Of a stretch of DNA of 64,000 nucleotides, positions 14,765-23,724 are shown piece after piece. The notes below the pieces were generated by a model that saw nothing but the letters and a program-made list of their open reading frames with translations, searched no databases and was not told the origin of the DNA. Positions within the stretch are counted from its first letter, which is position 1; every line of letters begins with the position of its first letter. The stretch is from Flavobacteriales bacterium UBA7612. GTDB taxonomy: Bacteria; Bacteroidota; Bacteroidia; Flavobacteriales; Weeksellaceae. The stretch lies in the NCBI GenBank assembly GCA_002484335.1, contig DLJQ01000002.1:1-64000 (forward strand). Direction: 5' to 3'. The translations under genes were made by a program, and so were the position numbers.

Positions 14765-16156
14765 ATGGGAAATAAAATCTCAGGAAAAGACTTTATTAAA
14801 TTAGGTTTTCCGAAAAATAATTCAATAAATATTGTATTAGGACAAATACACAGATATAGAAAAAAAGAAAAAAAGCAAGCAATTTTAAACGAAGCGAAAG
14901 AAGTATTACTAAATCCTGAAAAATTTATGGGAGATGGAATATGGGGAAAAGTTGCTGAAGGTTTGATAAAACCAGTTGATGTTCGTTTACAAGAATTAAA
15001 AACAACTCGATCTCCATTTTCTATATTTGGTGAAAACGAAATAGATGAACAAGCAAAATTTCAATTATATGATGCTTTAAAATTACCAATTTCGGTAAAA
15101 GGAGCTTTAATGCCAGATGCTCATTCAGGTTATGGATTACCAATAGGAGGAGTTTTAGCTACAAATAATGCAGTTATTCCTTATGGTGTTGGTGTTGATA
15201 TTGGTTGTAGAATGAGTTTATCTGTGTTTGATTTATCTGCAAGTTTTATGAAAGGAAAATCACATCAATTAGTTCAGGTTTTACAAGATCATACAAAATT
15301 TGGGATGTATGAAACACACAAAATAAAGGCTGATCATGAAATTTTTGAAGAGGCTATTTTTAATGAAATTCCAATACTTAAGAGTTTAAAAACAAAAGCC
15401 TTTCAGCAATTAGGTACTTCGGGAGGAGGAAATCATTTTGTGGAATTTGGAATTGTTAAGTTAGATGAGGTAAAACCTGAATGGAATTTAATTCCAGGAG
15501 AATATCTAGCAATTTTATCTCATAGTGGTTCAAGAGGTTTAGGTGCTAATATAGCTAAACATTATACATATTTGGCAACAAAACAATGTCCATTACCAAA
15601 ACAAGTACAACATTTAGCTTGGTTAGATTTGGCTACACATGATGGGCAAGAATATTGGCAAGCCATGAATTTAGCTGGTAATTATGCGAAAGCTTGTCAT
15701 GATGATATTCATCGCAGAATTGCAAAAGCATTAGGTAAAAGAATTGTTTTTAATATCGAAAATCACCACAATTTTGCATGGAAAGAATTGGTAGATGGAG
15801 AGGAAAGAATTGTTCATAGAAAAGGTGCTACACCAGCAGCGAAGGGAGTTTTAGGGATTATTCCAGGTTCTATGACTGCTGATGGTTATATTGTTGAAGG
15901 TTTAGGGAATGAGTTAAGTCTCAATTCAGCTTCGCATGGAGCAGGAAGAAAAATGTCTCGAGCAAAATGTAAATCAACAATTACAAAAAGTTTTATGAAT
16001 TCTCAAATAAAAGATGCAGGAATTGAGTTGATTGGGGGAAGTGTTGATGAAGCTCCTTTTGCTTATAAGAATATAAAAACAGTAATGAGTTTACAAACAG
16101 AATTAGTCAAAGTTTTAGGAACATTTTCTCCTAAAATTGTTCGAATGGATAAATAA
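14765..16156 (+). CDS. rtcB: RNA-splicing ligase RtcB (RtcB2 type, paired with PrfH)
   Basis: A GTP- and Mn-dependent ligase that joins RNA 2',3'-cyclic phosphate ends to 5'-OH ends. With the start at 14765 it has 463 residues. Seen are PDAHSGYG (from 117), catalytic Cys148 in GVDIGC, GGGNHFVEFG (220-229), SHSGSRG (252-258), NHHN (333-336), VHRKGATPA (350-358) and SASHGAGR with the guanylylated His391. An in-frame ATG at 14684 would add 27 atypical residues overlapping a hairpin, so it is not preferred. prfH follows after 5 bases. Known E. coli RtcB/PrfH pairs repair and rescue ribosomes cut in the 16S decoding centre. Confidence 0.93.
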   Translation: MGNKISGKDFIKLGFPKNNSINIVLGQIHRYRKKEKKQAILNEAKEVLLNPEKFMGDGIWGKVAEGLIKPVDVRLQELKTTRSPFSIFGENEIDEQAKFQLYDALKLPISVKGALMPDAHSGYGLPIGGVLATNNAVIPYGVGVDIGCRMSLSVFDLSASFMKGKSHQLVQVLQDHTKFGMYETHKIKADHEIFEEAIFNEIPILKSLKTKAFQQLGTSGGGNHFVEFGIVKLDEVKPEWNLIPGEYLAILSHSGSRGLGANIAKHYTYLATKQCPLPKQVQHLAWLDLATHDGQEYWQAMNLAGNYAKACHDDIHRRIAKALGKRIVFNIENHHNFAWKELVDGEERIVHRKGATPAAKGVLGIIPGSMTADGYIVEGLGNELSLNSASHGAGRKMSRAKCKSTITKSFMNSQIKDAGIELIGGSVDEAPFAYKNIKTVMSLQTELVKVLGTFSPKIVRMDK

Positions 16157-16161
16157 ATATT

Positions 16162-16788
16162 ATGATGAAAAAAATAATTCAGATTACATCTGGTAGAGGT
16201 CCTGCAGAATGCAATTTTGTTGTAACGAATGTTTTTAAAAGATTTCAAGAGGCTTGTACAGAAAATGATATTCAATTTTCTATTATAGAAAGAGAAATTG
16301 ATAAGGATTTTAATTTAATCACTTCTATTATTTTAGAAGTTGAAGGAGAATCTTTGGACAACTTTTTAAATGATTGGATTGGAACAATTCTTTGGATTGG
16401 TAAAAGTCCATATAGAAAATTTCATCAACGAAAAAATTGGTTTATTGGTTGTTTTGAATTGGAGATACCAAAAGAAAATCAAATTAATTCTAATGAAATT
16501 GTTTATCAAACAATGAGGAGTTCTGGTAATGGAGGGCAAAATGTAAACAAAGTAAATTCGGCTGTTCGTGCAACTCACAAACGTTCTGGTATTTCGGTTG
16601 TTTCTATGGAGTCACGTTCGCAATATCAAAATAAGAAAATTGCTACAACTAGGTTATTATTAAAATTAGAAGAAGAGAATTCTAAACATTTGAAAAATTC
16701 GATCCAAGAAAAATGGATAAATCAAACTTCTATAGAAAGAGGAAATCCTGTAAAAATATTTCGTGGAGAAAAGTTTCTTTCAAGTTAA
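16162..16788 (+). CDS. prfH: Peptide chain release factor homologue PrfH
   Basis: A 208-residue stand-alone release factor relative. The peptidyl-tRNA hydrolysis motif GNGGQ is at residues 122-126, followed by NVNKVNSAVRATHKRSGISV, and the PrfH-type N-terminus ITSGRGPAEC is at residues 8-17. The stop-codon recognition loops of RF1/RF2 are absent. PrfH is known to release nascent chains from ribosomes damaged in the decoding centre so that the partner RtcB can religate the 16S rRNA. It forms an operon with rtcB. A second ATG at 16165 is an equally good start. Confidence 0.9.
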   Translation: MMKKIIQITSGRGPAECNFVVTNVFKRFQEACTENDIQFSIIEREIDKDFNLITSIILEVEGESLDNFLNDWIGTILWIGKSPYRKFHQRKNWFIGCFELEIPKENQINSNEIVYQTMRSSGNGGQNVNKVNSAVRATHKRSGISVVSMESRSQYQNKKIATTRLLLKLEEENSKHLKNSIQEKWINQTSIERGNPVKIFRGEKFLSS

Positions 16789-16798
16789 TTAAAATAAT

Positions 16799-16878
16799 GC
16801 GTTAGGGAATGAAGTGGAAATCCTTTTTTCATTAAAAAAAGATTATAACGGAATGTCCGACCGAATGGAACGCCCAAA
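16799..16878 (+). repeat. Dispersed intergenic repeat, copy B (short form)
   Basis: It begins TAGGGAATGAAGTGGAAATC and ends CGCCCAAA, matching both ends of copies A and C but lacking about 40 central bases. It lies 10 bases after the prfH stop, between convergent genes. Confidence 0.65.
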
Positions 16879-16948
16879 TTGTTTTTAAAAGCAAAATGCT
16901 GTTTTCATTTATATGAAACAGCATTTTTTTTGATTGAGCGTGTTAATT

Positions 16949-18157
16949 CTAAACCTTAATATAAATTTTATTTTTATTTAATAAATAAGCTAAAAACCAG
17001 AACAATACTAAAAAAATAAGTGAATAAATAAATGAACCTATTTCTGGTATTCCTGGAATTTTAGCACAAATATTTTGATAAAACCATCCGAATGGAGAAA
17101 CATAATTGATTTCACCTTGTTCATTTTGTCCATTATTTATTCTTATTAATCCGAATAATCGAGGTAAAAGTCCACTGAGAACAAATATAAACAGCGGATT
17201 TTTTCCGAAAACATCAAAAAATTTCATCAAAATGTTTCTAATAGATAATATTTCAATAAACCAAATCATGGTAGCTATAGCAAGTATTGCAAGACCAGTT
17301 GTGTGGACAACATAGGAACTGCTCCATATTTTTTTGTTGTATGGAAATTCTAATTGCCAAAAATAGCCAATGATTAGCGCTATTGTTCCGATTGTAAATA
17401 GCCCAGCAACCAATCTATGATTAGGATAATCTGTTGTGGGAATAATTTTATTAAACCATTTAATATTACCTTGTTTTGTAATAAAATATCCAGCTAAGTA
17501 ACCTAATAAAACTTGAGAAATCGTAGGAATTGTACTGTATAATCCTTCGGGATCAAAAGGAATACCTTCTCCTTTATAAATGTGTGCTAATCCTAATATT
17601 TGATGATCTAATTTTGCTCCATAAAAACCATCAATAGAATAAGGATTGTTCCCTCCTAAAATAATTGTTGTTAACCAGTAAATGATAAGAATTATGATTG
17701 AAATCCAAAGTACTTTTTTAGGTTTAAAATAAAACGCAATAATAGAAGCAAAAAAGTAAGCAATTGCAATTCGTTGTAATACTCCCATTATTCGAATTCC
17801 GTTTTCATCAGATTCTTTCCAAGCTTTGAAAATTAAATGATTATTATCCCATTTAAAAAAAGGAAACCAATTAAGAAATAAACCAATTAGAAAAATAATA
17901 ATAGTTCGTTTAATTACTTTCTGCCAAAACATAGTTTGGGATGATTTTTGCATTCTAGGAATTACAAATGCCATAGCATTTCCTACAGCAAAAAGGAAAA
18001 AAGGAAAAACTAAATCAGTAGGCGTACATCCATTCCATACTGCATGCTGTAGAGGAGTAAACATAAAAGACCATGTTCCTGGATTGTTAACTAATATCAT
18101 TAACGCAACAGTCGCTCCGCGAAAAACATCTAAAGAATAGTATCTAACTTGATTCAT
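16949..18157 (-). CDS. Heparan-alpha-glucosaminide N-acetyltransferase-like membrane protein
   Basis: A 402-residue polytopic inner-membrane protein of the HGSNAT/NagX (DUF5009) group within the acyltransferase 3 superfamily. The N-terminal YYSLDVFRGATVALMILVNN motif and the PTDLVFPFFLFAVGNAMAF segment (about residues 46-64) are diagnostic. About ten hydrophobic helices are predicted. Family members move acetyl groups across the membrane to sugars, typically amino sugars of peptidoglycan or glycosaminoglycan origin, often in GlcNAc use loci. No such locus is adjacent, so the acceptor is unknown. Confidence 0.85.
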   Translation of the reverse strand: MNQVRYYSLDVFRGATVALMILVNNPGTWSFMFTPLQHAVWNGCTPTDLVFPFFLFAVGNAMAFVIPRMQKSSQTMFWQKVIKRTIIIFLIGLFLNWFPFFKWDNNHLIFKAWKESDENGIRIMGVLQRIAIAYFFASIIAFYFKPKKVLWISIIILIIYWLTTIILGGNNPYSIDGFYGAKLDHQILGLAHIYKGEGIPFDPEGLYSTIPTISQVLLGYLAGYFITKQGNIKWFNKIIPTTDYPNHRLVAGLFTIGTIALIIGYFWQLEFPYNKKIWSSSYVVHTTGLAILAIATMIWFIEILSIRNILMKFFDVFGKNPLFIFVLSGLLPRLFGLIRINNGQNEQGEINYVSPFGWFYQNICAKIPGIPEIGSFIYSLIFLVLFWFLAYLLNKNKIYIKV

Positions 18158-18280
18158 TTTGATTTTTAATAGGGTAAATATAATTATTTTTTTATATTTT
18201 AATATATTAACCTTGTTTTTTTAAGGGGTTGTTTGATAAAAATTATATCTTTACTCAAAAATGTAACAAATCTTTTTAAG

Positions 18281-19669
18281 ATGAGAATTGAGTCAGATTT
18301 ATTAGGAGAACTTCAAATTCCAAAAAATGCTTATTATGGTGTTCAAACCCAAAGAGCGATTAACAACTTCAAAATTTCTAACAATTATTTATCACAGTAT
18401 CCAGAATTTGTAAAAGCACTAGGAATAATAAAATCAGGTGCAGCAAAGGCAAATTATGAATTAGGAATATTATCCTTAGAATTATATGAAGCAATAACTT
18501 TTGCTTCAAATGAATTAATTCAAGGAAAATATCTTGATGAATTTCCTATTGATATGATTCAAGGAGGAGCAGGAACTTCAACCAACATGAATGCGAATGA
18601 AGTTATTGCAAATATAGCTTTAGAATATTTAGGAAAAGAAAAGGGAGAATACCAATATTGTTCACCGAATGATCATGTAAACTTATCTCAGTCAACAAAT
18701 GATGCTTATCCATCTGCACTGAAATTAGCTTTATATAATATGAATAAACCTTTAGTTGAGGCACTTATCAAATTACATAGATCTTTTGAGAAAAAAGCGA
18801 GAACGTTTGATGATGTAATAAAAATGGGACGAACACAATTACAAGATGCCGTTCCAATGACATTAGGTCAAGAGTTTGATGGTTTTGCTAATGGATTACA
18901 AAAAGAAGTGGAAAATCTAGAAAGAGTTTCTAAAGATTTTTTAACGGTAAATATGGGAGCTACAGCAATAGGAACTGGATTAAATGCTATTCCAGGATAT
19001 GCACAACTTTGTACAAAAAGTATTGCTGAAATCATGAGAGAAGATGTTACTTTGGCAGATAATTTAGTTGCTGCAACATCAGATGCAAGTGCTTTTGTAG
19101 ATTATTCTTCTGCATTAAAACGTCTTTGTGTAAAATTATCAAAAATTTGTAACGATTTACGCTTATTAACATCAGGACCAAGAACTGGTTTGTTCGAAAT
19201 TAATTTACCACCAAAGCAACCGGGTTCATCAATTATGCCAGGAAAAGTAAATCCTGTAATTCCAGAAGTTGTCAATCAAGTATGTTTCAAGGTAATTGGG
19301 AATGATACAACAATCACAATGGCTGCAGAAGCAGGGCAGTTACAATTAAATGTTATGGAACCAGTAATTGGTTTTTCTATCATGGAATCTATTATTTATC
19401 TTACCAATGCAATGGATACTTTGCGTGTAGAATGTATTGATGGGATTACTGCAAATGCAGAACATCTTAAAAAAGAAGTTTTAAATAGTATAGGAATTGT
19501 TACAGCTCTTAATCCATATATTGGCTATAAAGTTAGTACAAAAATTGCCAAGGAAGCATTAGAAACAGGAGGAAGTGTTTATCAACTGGTTTTAGATCAT
19601 GGTTTATTGTCTAAAGAAAGATTAGATGAAATATTGAATCCAAATAATATGTTAGGTCCACATTTATAA
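18281..19669 (+). CDS. aspA: Aspartate ammonia-lyase (aspartase)
   Basis: Catalyses reversible deamination of L-aspartate to fumarate and ammonia. The 462-residue protein belongs to the fumarase/aspartase superfamily, with GAGTSTNMNANEVIAN (about residue 95), NDHVNLSQSTNDAYPSA (about 130-146), MGRTQLQDAVPMTLGQE (about 185) and the catalytic loop GSSIMPGKVNPVIPE (about 315). These fit aspartase better than fumarase. A TTG-initiated extension from 18233 is possible, but the ATG at 18281 gives the usual N-terminus MRIESDLLGELQIP. It may work with the asparaginase at 9744 to feed fumarate into the TCA cycle. Confidence 0.9.
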   Translation: MRIESDLLGELQIPKNAYYGVQTQRAINNFKISNNYLSQYPEFVKALGIIKSGAAKANYELGILSLELYEAITFASNELIQGKYLDEFPIDMIQGGAGTSTNMNANEVIANIALEYLGKEKGEYQYCSPNDHVNLSQSTNDAYPSALKLALYNMNKPLVEALIKLHRSFEKKARTFDDVIKMGRTQLQDAVPMTLGQEFDGFANGLQKEVENLERVSKDFLTVNMGATAIGTGLNAIPGYAQLCTKSIAEIMREDVTLADNLVAATSDASAFVDYSSALKRLCVKLSKICNDLRLLTSGPRTGLFEINLPPKQPGSSIMPGKVNPVIPEVVNQVCFKVIGNDTTITMAAEAGQLQLNVMEPVIGFSIMESIIYLTNAMDTLRVECIDGITANAEHLKKEVLNSIGIVTALNPYIGYKVSTKIAKEALETGGSVYQLVLDHGLLSKERLDEILNPNNMLGPHL

Positions 19670-19683
19670 AAATATAAAAATTT

Positions 19684-19718
19684 AAAAAATCGGTTGAATA
19701 TCATTCAACCGATTTTTT
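19684..19718 (+). terminator. aspA terminator
   Basis: A perfect 16-bp stem AAAAAATCGGTTGAAT/ATTCAACCGATTTTTT with a 3-base loop starts 15 bases after the aspA stop. T tracts on both strands make it bidirectional. Confidence 0.9.
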
Positions 19719-19757
19719 TATGATTTGATTAAAATATTATTTTAATGAATTATATTT

Positions 19758-19910
19758 TTTGGGCAATCCCTTCGGGCCAGGCTTTTCGTTTCAATCTTTC
19801 CAAACAAGTAAATAAGTTCTTAAATGTAAATAGAATTGTTTGCAAAGGATTTCCACTTCAATCCCTATTGCGAATTACGAAGTTAGAATTTAGAAACTAT
19901 AAGTTTTAAG
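19758..19910 (-). repeat. Dispersed intergenic repeat, copy C (full length, inverted)
   Basis: The reverse complement of this 153-bp stretch matches copy A at 78-230 along its whole length without gaps, with about 13 differences. The hairpin element CCCGAAGGG and the flanking GGGATTGCCC are intact here. It occupies the gap between the convergent aspA and helicase genes. No gene is seen in the rest of 19719-19968. Confidence 0.8.
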
Positions 19911-19968
19911 TTTTACGTAATACGACTTAAAACTAAAAAACTTAAACACATAAAAACTGAAAAATCTA

Positions 19969-21111
19969 CTAATATCCATGTAAATTAACATCATCAGTAG
20001 AAACTAAATCTACTTTTTTACCCATTTTCTTTTGGATAATTTTAAAATGATGTAAATCTTCTTCTGTAATTAAACTGATAGCTTTTCCAGTTGAATTTGC
20101 TCTTCCTGTTCGTCCAATTCTATGTACATAATCCAAAGGAGAACGAGGTAATTCATAATTTATAACTGTAGGTAAACCTTCTATATGTATACCACGACCA
20201 ATTAAATCTGTGGCAACCAAAACTTGTACATCACCTAATTTAAAATCTTCTAAATTATCCATTCTTGCTCCTTGCGATTTTTTACTATGAATCGCCATTG
20301 CAGAAATTTTATTTTTCTTCAATTTATCAACCAAATTATCTGCTGTTCTTGTAGAAGATACAAATACTAAAACTTGCTCTAAATTTTCAGATTTAATTAA
20401 ATAACGTAAAAAAGGACCTTTATCCTCTGGGTTTACTTTGTAAGCTATTTGTTCTATTTGGTCAATATCAACTTCTTGTTTTTTTATCTCTACAATTGTA
20501 GGGTTTATAGCAAGAGTTGTTTTTATTTCCTCAATTTTGTCATTCAATGTAGCTGAAAAAAGAATAGTTTGTTTCTTTTTAGGAACAGCTTTTAGAATAC
20601 GATTCATTTCATCTCCAAAACCTAACTGAAACATTTTATCAGCTTCATCAATAACTAAATATTGTAACTGATCTAATGTAAGTGCATTATGATCCATTAA
20701 ATCCAATAAACGTCCAGGTGTTGCAATTAAAATTTCTGTACCATATAGATTTTTCATCTGTGGATTAATAGAAGTTCCTCCATAAACAGCTTGTGTTTTT
20801 ACTTCGCGGCGTAAAGCTTCTTGTAAACCTACAAATGTTTGTTCTATTTGTACTGCTAATTCACGTGTGGGAACTAAAATTAGGGATTTTATCGCACGAG
20901 ATTTTTCATACGGTTGATGTTGAATTTTTTGTAACAAAGGAGCAACAAAACATAATGTTTTTCCAGAACCTGTTTTTGCAATTCCCATTACATCTTTTCC
21001 TTTTAGAATTGATGGAATAGTTTCCGTCTGAATTTCAAATGGTTTTAAGAATCCTAATTTTGAAATTGATTTTGATAGATATGGAGATAATCCTAAACTT
21101 TCGAATGACAT
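19969..21111 (-). CDS. DEAD-box ATP-dependent RNA helicase (RhlE-like, short C-terminus)
   Basis: An RNA-unwinding ATPase with all main motifs: Q motif (FEIQTETIP), motif I GIAKTGSGKT (residues 43-52), Ia PTRELAVQ, Ib TPGRLLD, II DEAD in VIDEADKM (about 155), III SAT, V ATDLIGRGIH and VI HRIGRTGR. The 380-residue length means almost no C-terminal tail, unlike RhlE proteins with basic extensions. It probably takes part in ribosome assembly or RNA turnover. Its -7 promoter element abuts a remarkable 54-bp palindrome. Confidence 0.92.
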   Translation of the reverse strand: MSFESLGLSPYLSKSISKLGFLKPFEIQTETIPSILKGKDVMGIAKTGSGKTLCFVAPLLQKIQHQPYEKSRAIKSLILVPTRELAVQIEQTFVGLQEALRREVKTQAVYGGTSINPQMKNLYGTEILIATPGRLLDLMDHNALTLDQLQYLVIDEADKMFQLGFGDEMNRILKAVPKKKQTILFSATLNDKIEEIKTTLAINPTIVEIKKQEVDIDQIEQIAYKVNPEDKGPFLRYLIKSENLEQVLVFVSSTRTADNLVDKLKKNKISAMAIHSKKSQGARMDNLEDFKLGDVQVLVATDLIGRGIHIEGLPTVINYELPRSPLDYVHRIGRTGRANSTGKAISLITEEDLHHFKIIQKKMGKKVDLVSTDDVNLHGY

Positions 21112-21128
21112 AAATATGATTAATGTTA

Positions 21129-21136
21129 CAAAGGTA
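21129..21136 (-). promoter_or_regulatory. -7 element (TACCTTTG) of the helicase gene
   Basis: A perfect TAnnTTTG match on the minus strand, 17 bases before the helicase ATG. Its upstream edge touches the palindrome at 21136-21189, so the region that would hold the TTG box is inside that palindrome. No TTG is found at the right distance. Confidence 0.5.
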
Positions 21137-21189
21137 GAGATTAAATTTGAATGATTTTTTTATAAAAAAATCATTCAAATTTAATCTCT
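21136..21189. repeat. 54-bp perfect palindrome in the helicase/metZ divergent region
   Basis: Two 27-bp arms (21136-21162 and 21163-21189) are exact reverse complements with no spacer. The outer edge is AGAGATTAAATTTGAATGA and the centre is T7-A-T-A7. It lies directly upstream of the helicase -7 element. It is not between convergent genes, so a simple terminator role is unlikely for the flanking transcripts. The remaining bases 21190-21369 are AT-rich; a weak TTG-18-TACTTTTT promoter candidate for metZ is near 21234-21264. Confidence 0.75.
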
Positions 21190-21369
21190 GTTCGCTTATT
21201 TAGAAAGTATTGAAATATAGTTAAATAGATGTGATTTTGTGAATTTTCTATAATTGCTACTTTTTTAGAATTAAGATAATGTTAAAATAAGATAAAACAG
21301 AAAAATATTCGGTTTAAAACTTTATAAAAAGCTTTTTGCTTTATAAAACTATATTTAAATTTGATTGTT

Positions 21370-22542
21370 ATGAAAAATGATCAATCTAAAATAATTCGCG
21401 AACAAGCTCCAAGGTCAGCTACACGCGAACATTCAGTTCCGTTATATTTAACATCAAGTTTTATTTTTGATAGTGCAGAACAAGGTCGTGCTATTTTTGC
21501 AGAAGAAGAAGAGGGTATGGTTTATTCTCGTTATGCAAATCCAAATACAACTGAGTTTATTAATCGTGTATGTAAATTAGAAAAAGCAGATACAGGTTTG
21601 GCTTTTGCTTCTGGAATGGCAGCTGTTTTTGCATCTTTTGCATCTTTCATAAAATCTGGAGATCATATTGTATCTAGTCGAGCTATTTTTGGTTCAACTC
21701 ATCAATTAATTACTCAATTGTTTCCTCGTTGGGGAGTAACATATACATATGTAGAATCTTCTGATGTTGAGGATTGGGAGAAATCAATACAACCTAATAC
21801 CAAAATTGTATTCTTAGAATCCCCATCTAATCCAGGTTTAGAATTATTTGATTTAGAAGCTTTGGCTAAATTAAAAAATAAATTTCCACAAGTGATTTTT
21901 ATAATTGATAACTGTTTTGCTACACCATATTTACAACAACCTTTAACATTAGGATTCGATATTTCTGTTCATTCAGCAACTAAATATATGGATGGTCAAG
22001 GTCGTGTTTTGGGAGGAGTTGCTGTAGGTAAAAAAGAATTGATTGATGAAATGATGTTTTTCATTCGTCACACAGGTCCTGCAATGTCAGCATTTAATGC
22101 TTGGACAATATCAAAAAGTTTAGAAACTTTGGGATTAAGAATGGATCGACATTGTGATAATGCTTTAGCCTTGGCGCAAGCTTTAGAGAAAACAAATGAA
22201 ATTGTTGATGTAAAATATCCTTTTTTATCTTCTCATCCACAATATGAATTGGCAAAAAAACAAATGAAAGCTGGTGGAGGAATTGTGACATTTGAGGTGA
22301 AAGGAGGTAAAGAAAGAGCATTTAGATTTATAGATGCGTTAGAAATGATTTTATATACATCAAATCTTGGAGACTCTAGAACAATTGCAACACATCCAGC
22401 AACAACAACTCATGCAAAATTATCTGATAGCGAACGTGCTGATTTGGGAATTATGCCAGGTACAATTCGCCTTTCTGTTGGTTTAGAAGATAAAGAAGAT
22501 ATTATTAATGATATTTTACAAGCTTTAGACAAAACAAAATAA
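21370..22542 (+). CDS. metZ: O-succinylhomoserine sulfhydrylase / trans-sulfuration PLP enzyme
   Basis: A 390-residue enzyme of the Cys/Met metabolism PLP family, with YSRYANPNTTEF (about residue 55), FASGMAAVFA, DNCFATPYLQQPL (about 183) and the PLP lysine in HSATKYMDGQGRVLGG (about 204). The length and the QGRVLGG segment fit MetZ, which makes homocysteine from O-succinylhomoserine and sulfide, but a cystathionine gamma-synthase is hard to exclude. The ATG at 21370 is preferred over an upstream TTG at 21361. No SAM riboswitch could be recognised upstream. Confidence 0.82.
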   Translation: MKNDQSKIIREQAPRSATREHSVPLYLTSSFIFDSAEQGRAIFAEEEEGMVYSRYANPNTTEFINRVCKLEKADTGLAFASGMAAVFASFASFIKSGDHIVSSRAIFGSTHQLITQLFPRWGVTYTYVESSDVEDWEKSIQPNTKIVFLESPSNPGLELFDLEALAKLKNKFPQVIFIIDNCFATPYLQQPLTLGFDISVHSATKYMDGQGRVLGGVAVGKKELIDEMMFFIRHTGPAMSAFNAWTISKSLETLGLRMDRHCDNALALAQALEKTNEIVDVKYPFLSSHPQYELAKKQMKAGGGIVTFEVKGGKERAFRFIDALEMILYTSNLGDSRTIATHPATTTHAKLSDSERADLGIMPGTIRLSVGLEDKEDIINDILQALDKTK

Positions 22543-22581
22543 CTTACTTTTTTGTAGGATATAATTTTTCCCTTTATAAAT

Positions 22582-22609
22582 AAAAAATCCACTTTAAAGT
22601 GGATTTTTT
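22582..22609. terminator. Bidirectional terminator between metZ and the threonine aldolase gene
   Basis: A perfect 28-bp palindrome AAAAAATCCACTTT/AAAGTGGATTTTTT between convergent genes, with T tracts on both strands. Confidence 0.85.
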
Positions 22610-22611
22610 AT

Positions 22612-23628
22612 TTATATTTTGTCTAGAAATTCGTCAACTTTTTCTTCAATTGTTGCCCAAGAAGTTACTAATCGAATTGCAGCGTGTTTTTCATCAATTT
22701 TTTCCCAAGTAAAAAATTCAAAGTCTTTTTGTAAATTTTTGATTAACTCAATAGGAAAAATAGGAAAAATTTGATTAGATGAAGGTTCTGTTAAAAATTG
22801 AAATCCTTTTTTCGAGATGCCTTCAGCAAGTTTTTTTGCCATTTTATTTGCATGTAGACCTAATTCAAAAAATAAATTATTAGTAAATAATTCAGCGAAT
22901 TGAATTCCAATTAATCTTCCTTTAGCTAACATTCCTCCTTTTTGTTTGATATGATAACGGAAATCTTCATTAAGTTGTAGATTATTTATAACAATTGCTT
23001 CGCCTAATAAAGCTCCATTTTTTGTCCCACCAATGTAAAAAATATCAGAATATTTTGCCATATCTTCTAATGTAATATCACTTTTAGATGACGTAAGTGC
23101 TGATGCTAATCTAGCGCCATCAACAAAAAGATATAAATTATTATCTTGACAATAGTTATATAAATGTTCTAGTTCATTTTTTTTATATAAACTTCCTATT
23201 TCTGTAGAATTTGAAATATAAACCAATTTTGGTTTTACCATATGCTCGTCGGTATGTAAATCTAGAATAGATTGTATCTGAATAGGAGTTAGTTTTCCGT
23301 CCGTAGAAATAACAGTATTCACTTTGTGTCCAGTTGCTTCTATAGCACCAGTTTCATGTACAGCAATATGTCCAGTATCTGCAGCGATAACAGATTGATG
23401 AGGTTTTAAAATAGAAGAAATAACAATTAAATTAGCTTGAGTTCCTCCAGAAACAAAATGAATGGCAGAATTATGTTTAAGTTCTTTTTTAATCAATTCT
23501 TTTGCTTCGTTACAAAATTCATCTTCTCCATATCCTGTTTGCTGTTGTAGGTTTGTTGCTATAAGTCTTTCTAAAATAGAAGGATGAGCTCCTTCGCTAT
23601 AATCATTTTTAAAACTATATTTTCCCAA
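22612..23628 (-). CDS. Threonine aldolase family protein (beta-eliminating lyase)
   Basis: A 338-residue PLP enzyme of the low-specificity threonine aldolase fold. It shows HFVSGGTQANLIVISSIL (about residues 57-74), DGARLASAL (about 169) and the PLP lysine in YIGGTKNGALLGE (about 203). The likely reaction is cleavage of L-threonine or L-allo-threonine to glycine and acetaldehyde. Some Bacteroidetes members are annotated only as beta-eliminating lyases, so the substrate needs care. It is divergent from the two-component system. Confidence 0.82.
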   Translation of the reverse strand: MGKYSFKNDYSEGAHPSILERLIATNLQQQTGYGEDEFCNEAKELIKKELKHNSAIHFVSGGTQANLIVISSILKPHQSVIAADTGHIAVHETGAIEATGHKVNTVISTDGKLTPIQIQSILDLHTDEHMVKPKLVYISNSTEIGSLYKKNELEHLYNYCQDNNLYLFVDGARLASALTSSKSDITLEDMAKYSDIFYIGGTKNGALLGEAIVINNLQLNEDFRYHIKQKGGMLAKGRLIGIQFAELFTNNLFFELGLHANKMAKKLAEGISKKGFQFLTEPSSNQIFPIFPIELIKNLQKDFEFFTWEKIDEKHAAIRLVTSWATIEEKVDEFLDKI

Positions 23629-23724
23629 AATTATTTTATTTCAATTAGATTATAAATTTAGTATGTTTTTCCTATTTTTTTCCTAATTTGACGGTTAATT
23701 TGGCAAAATTATAAAATAAAATCA

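Noticed and set aside
21190..21369. Possible SAM riboswitch before metZ
   Set aside because: No conserved SAM-I or SAM-II core or matching terminator could be recognised by eye; only AT-rich short repeats are seen. A covariance-model search would be decisive.
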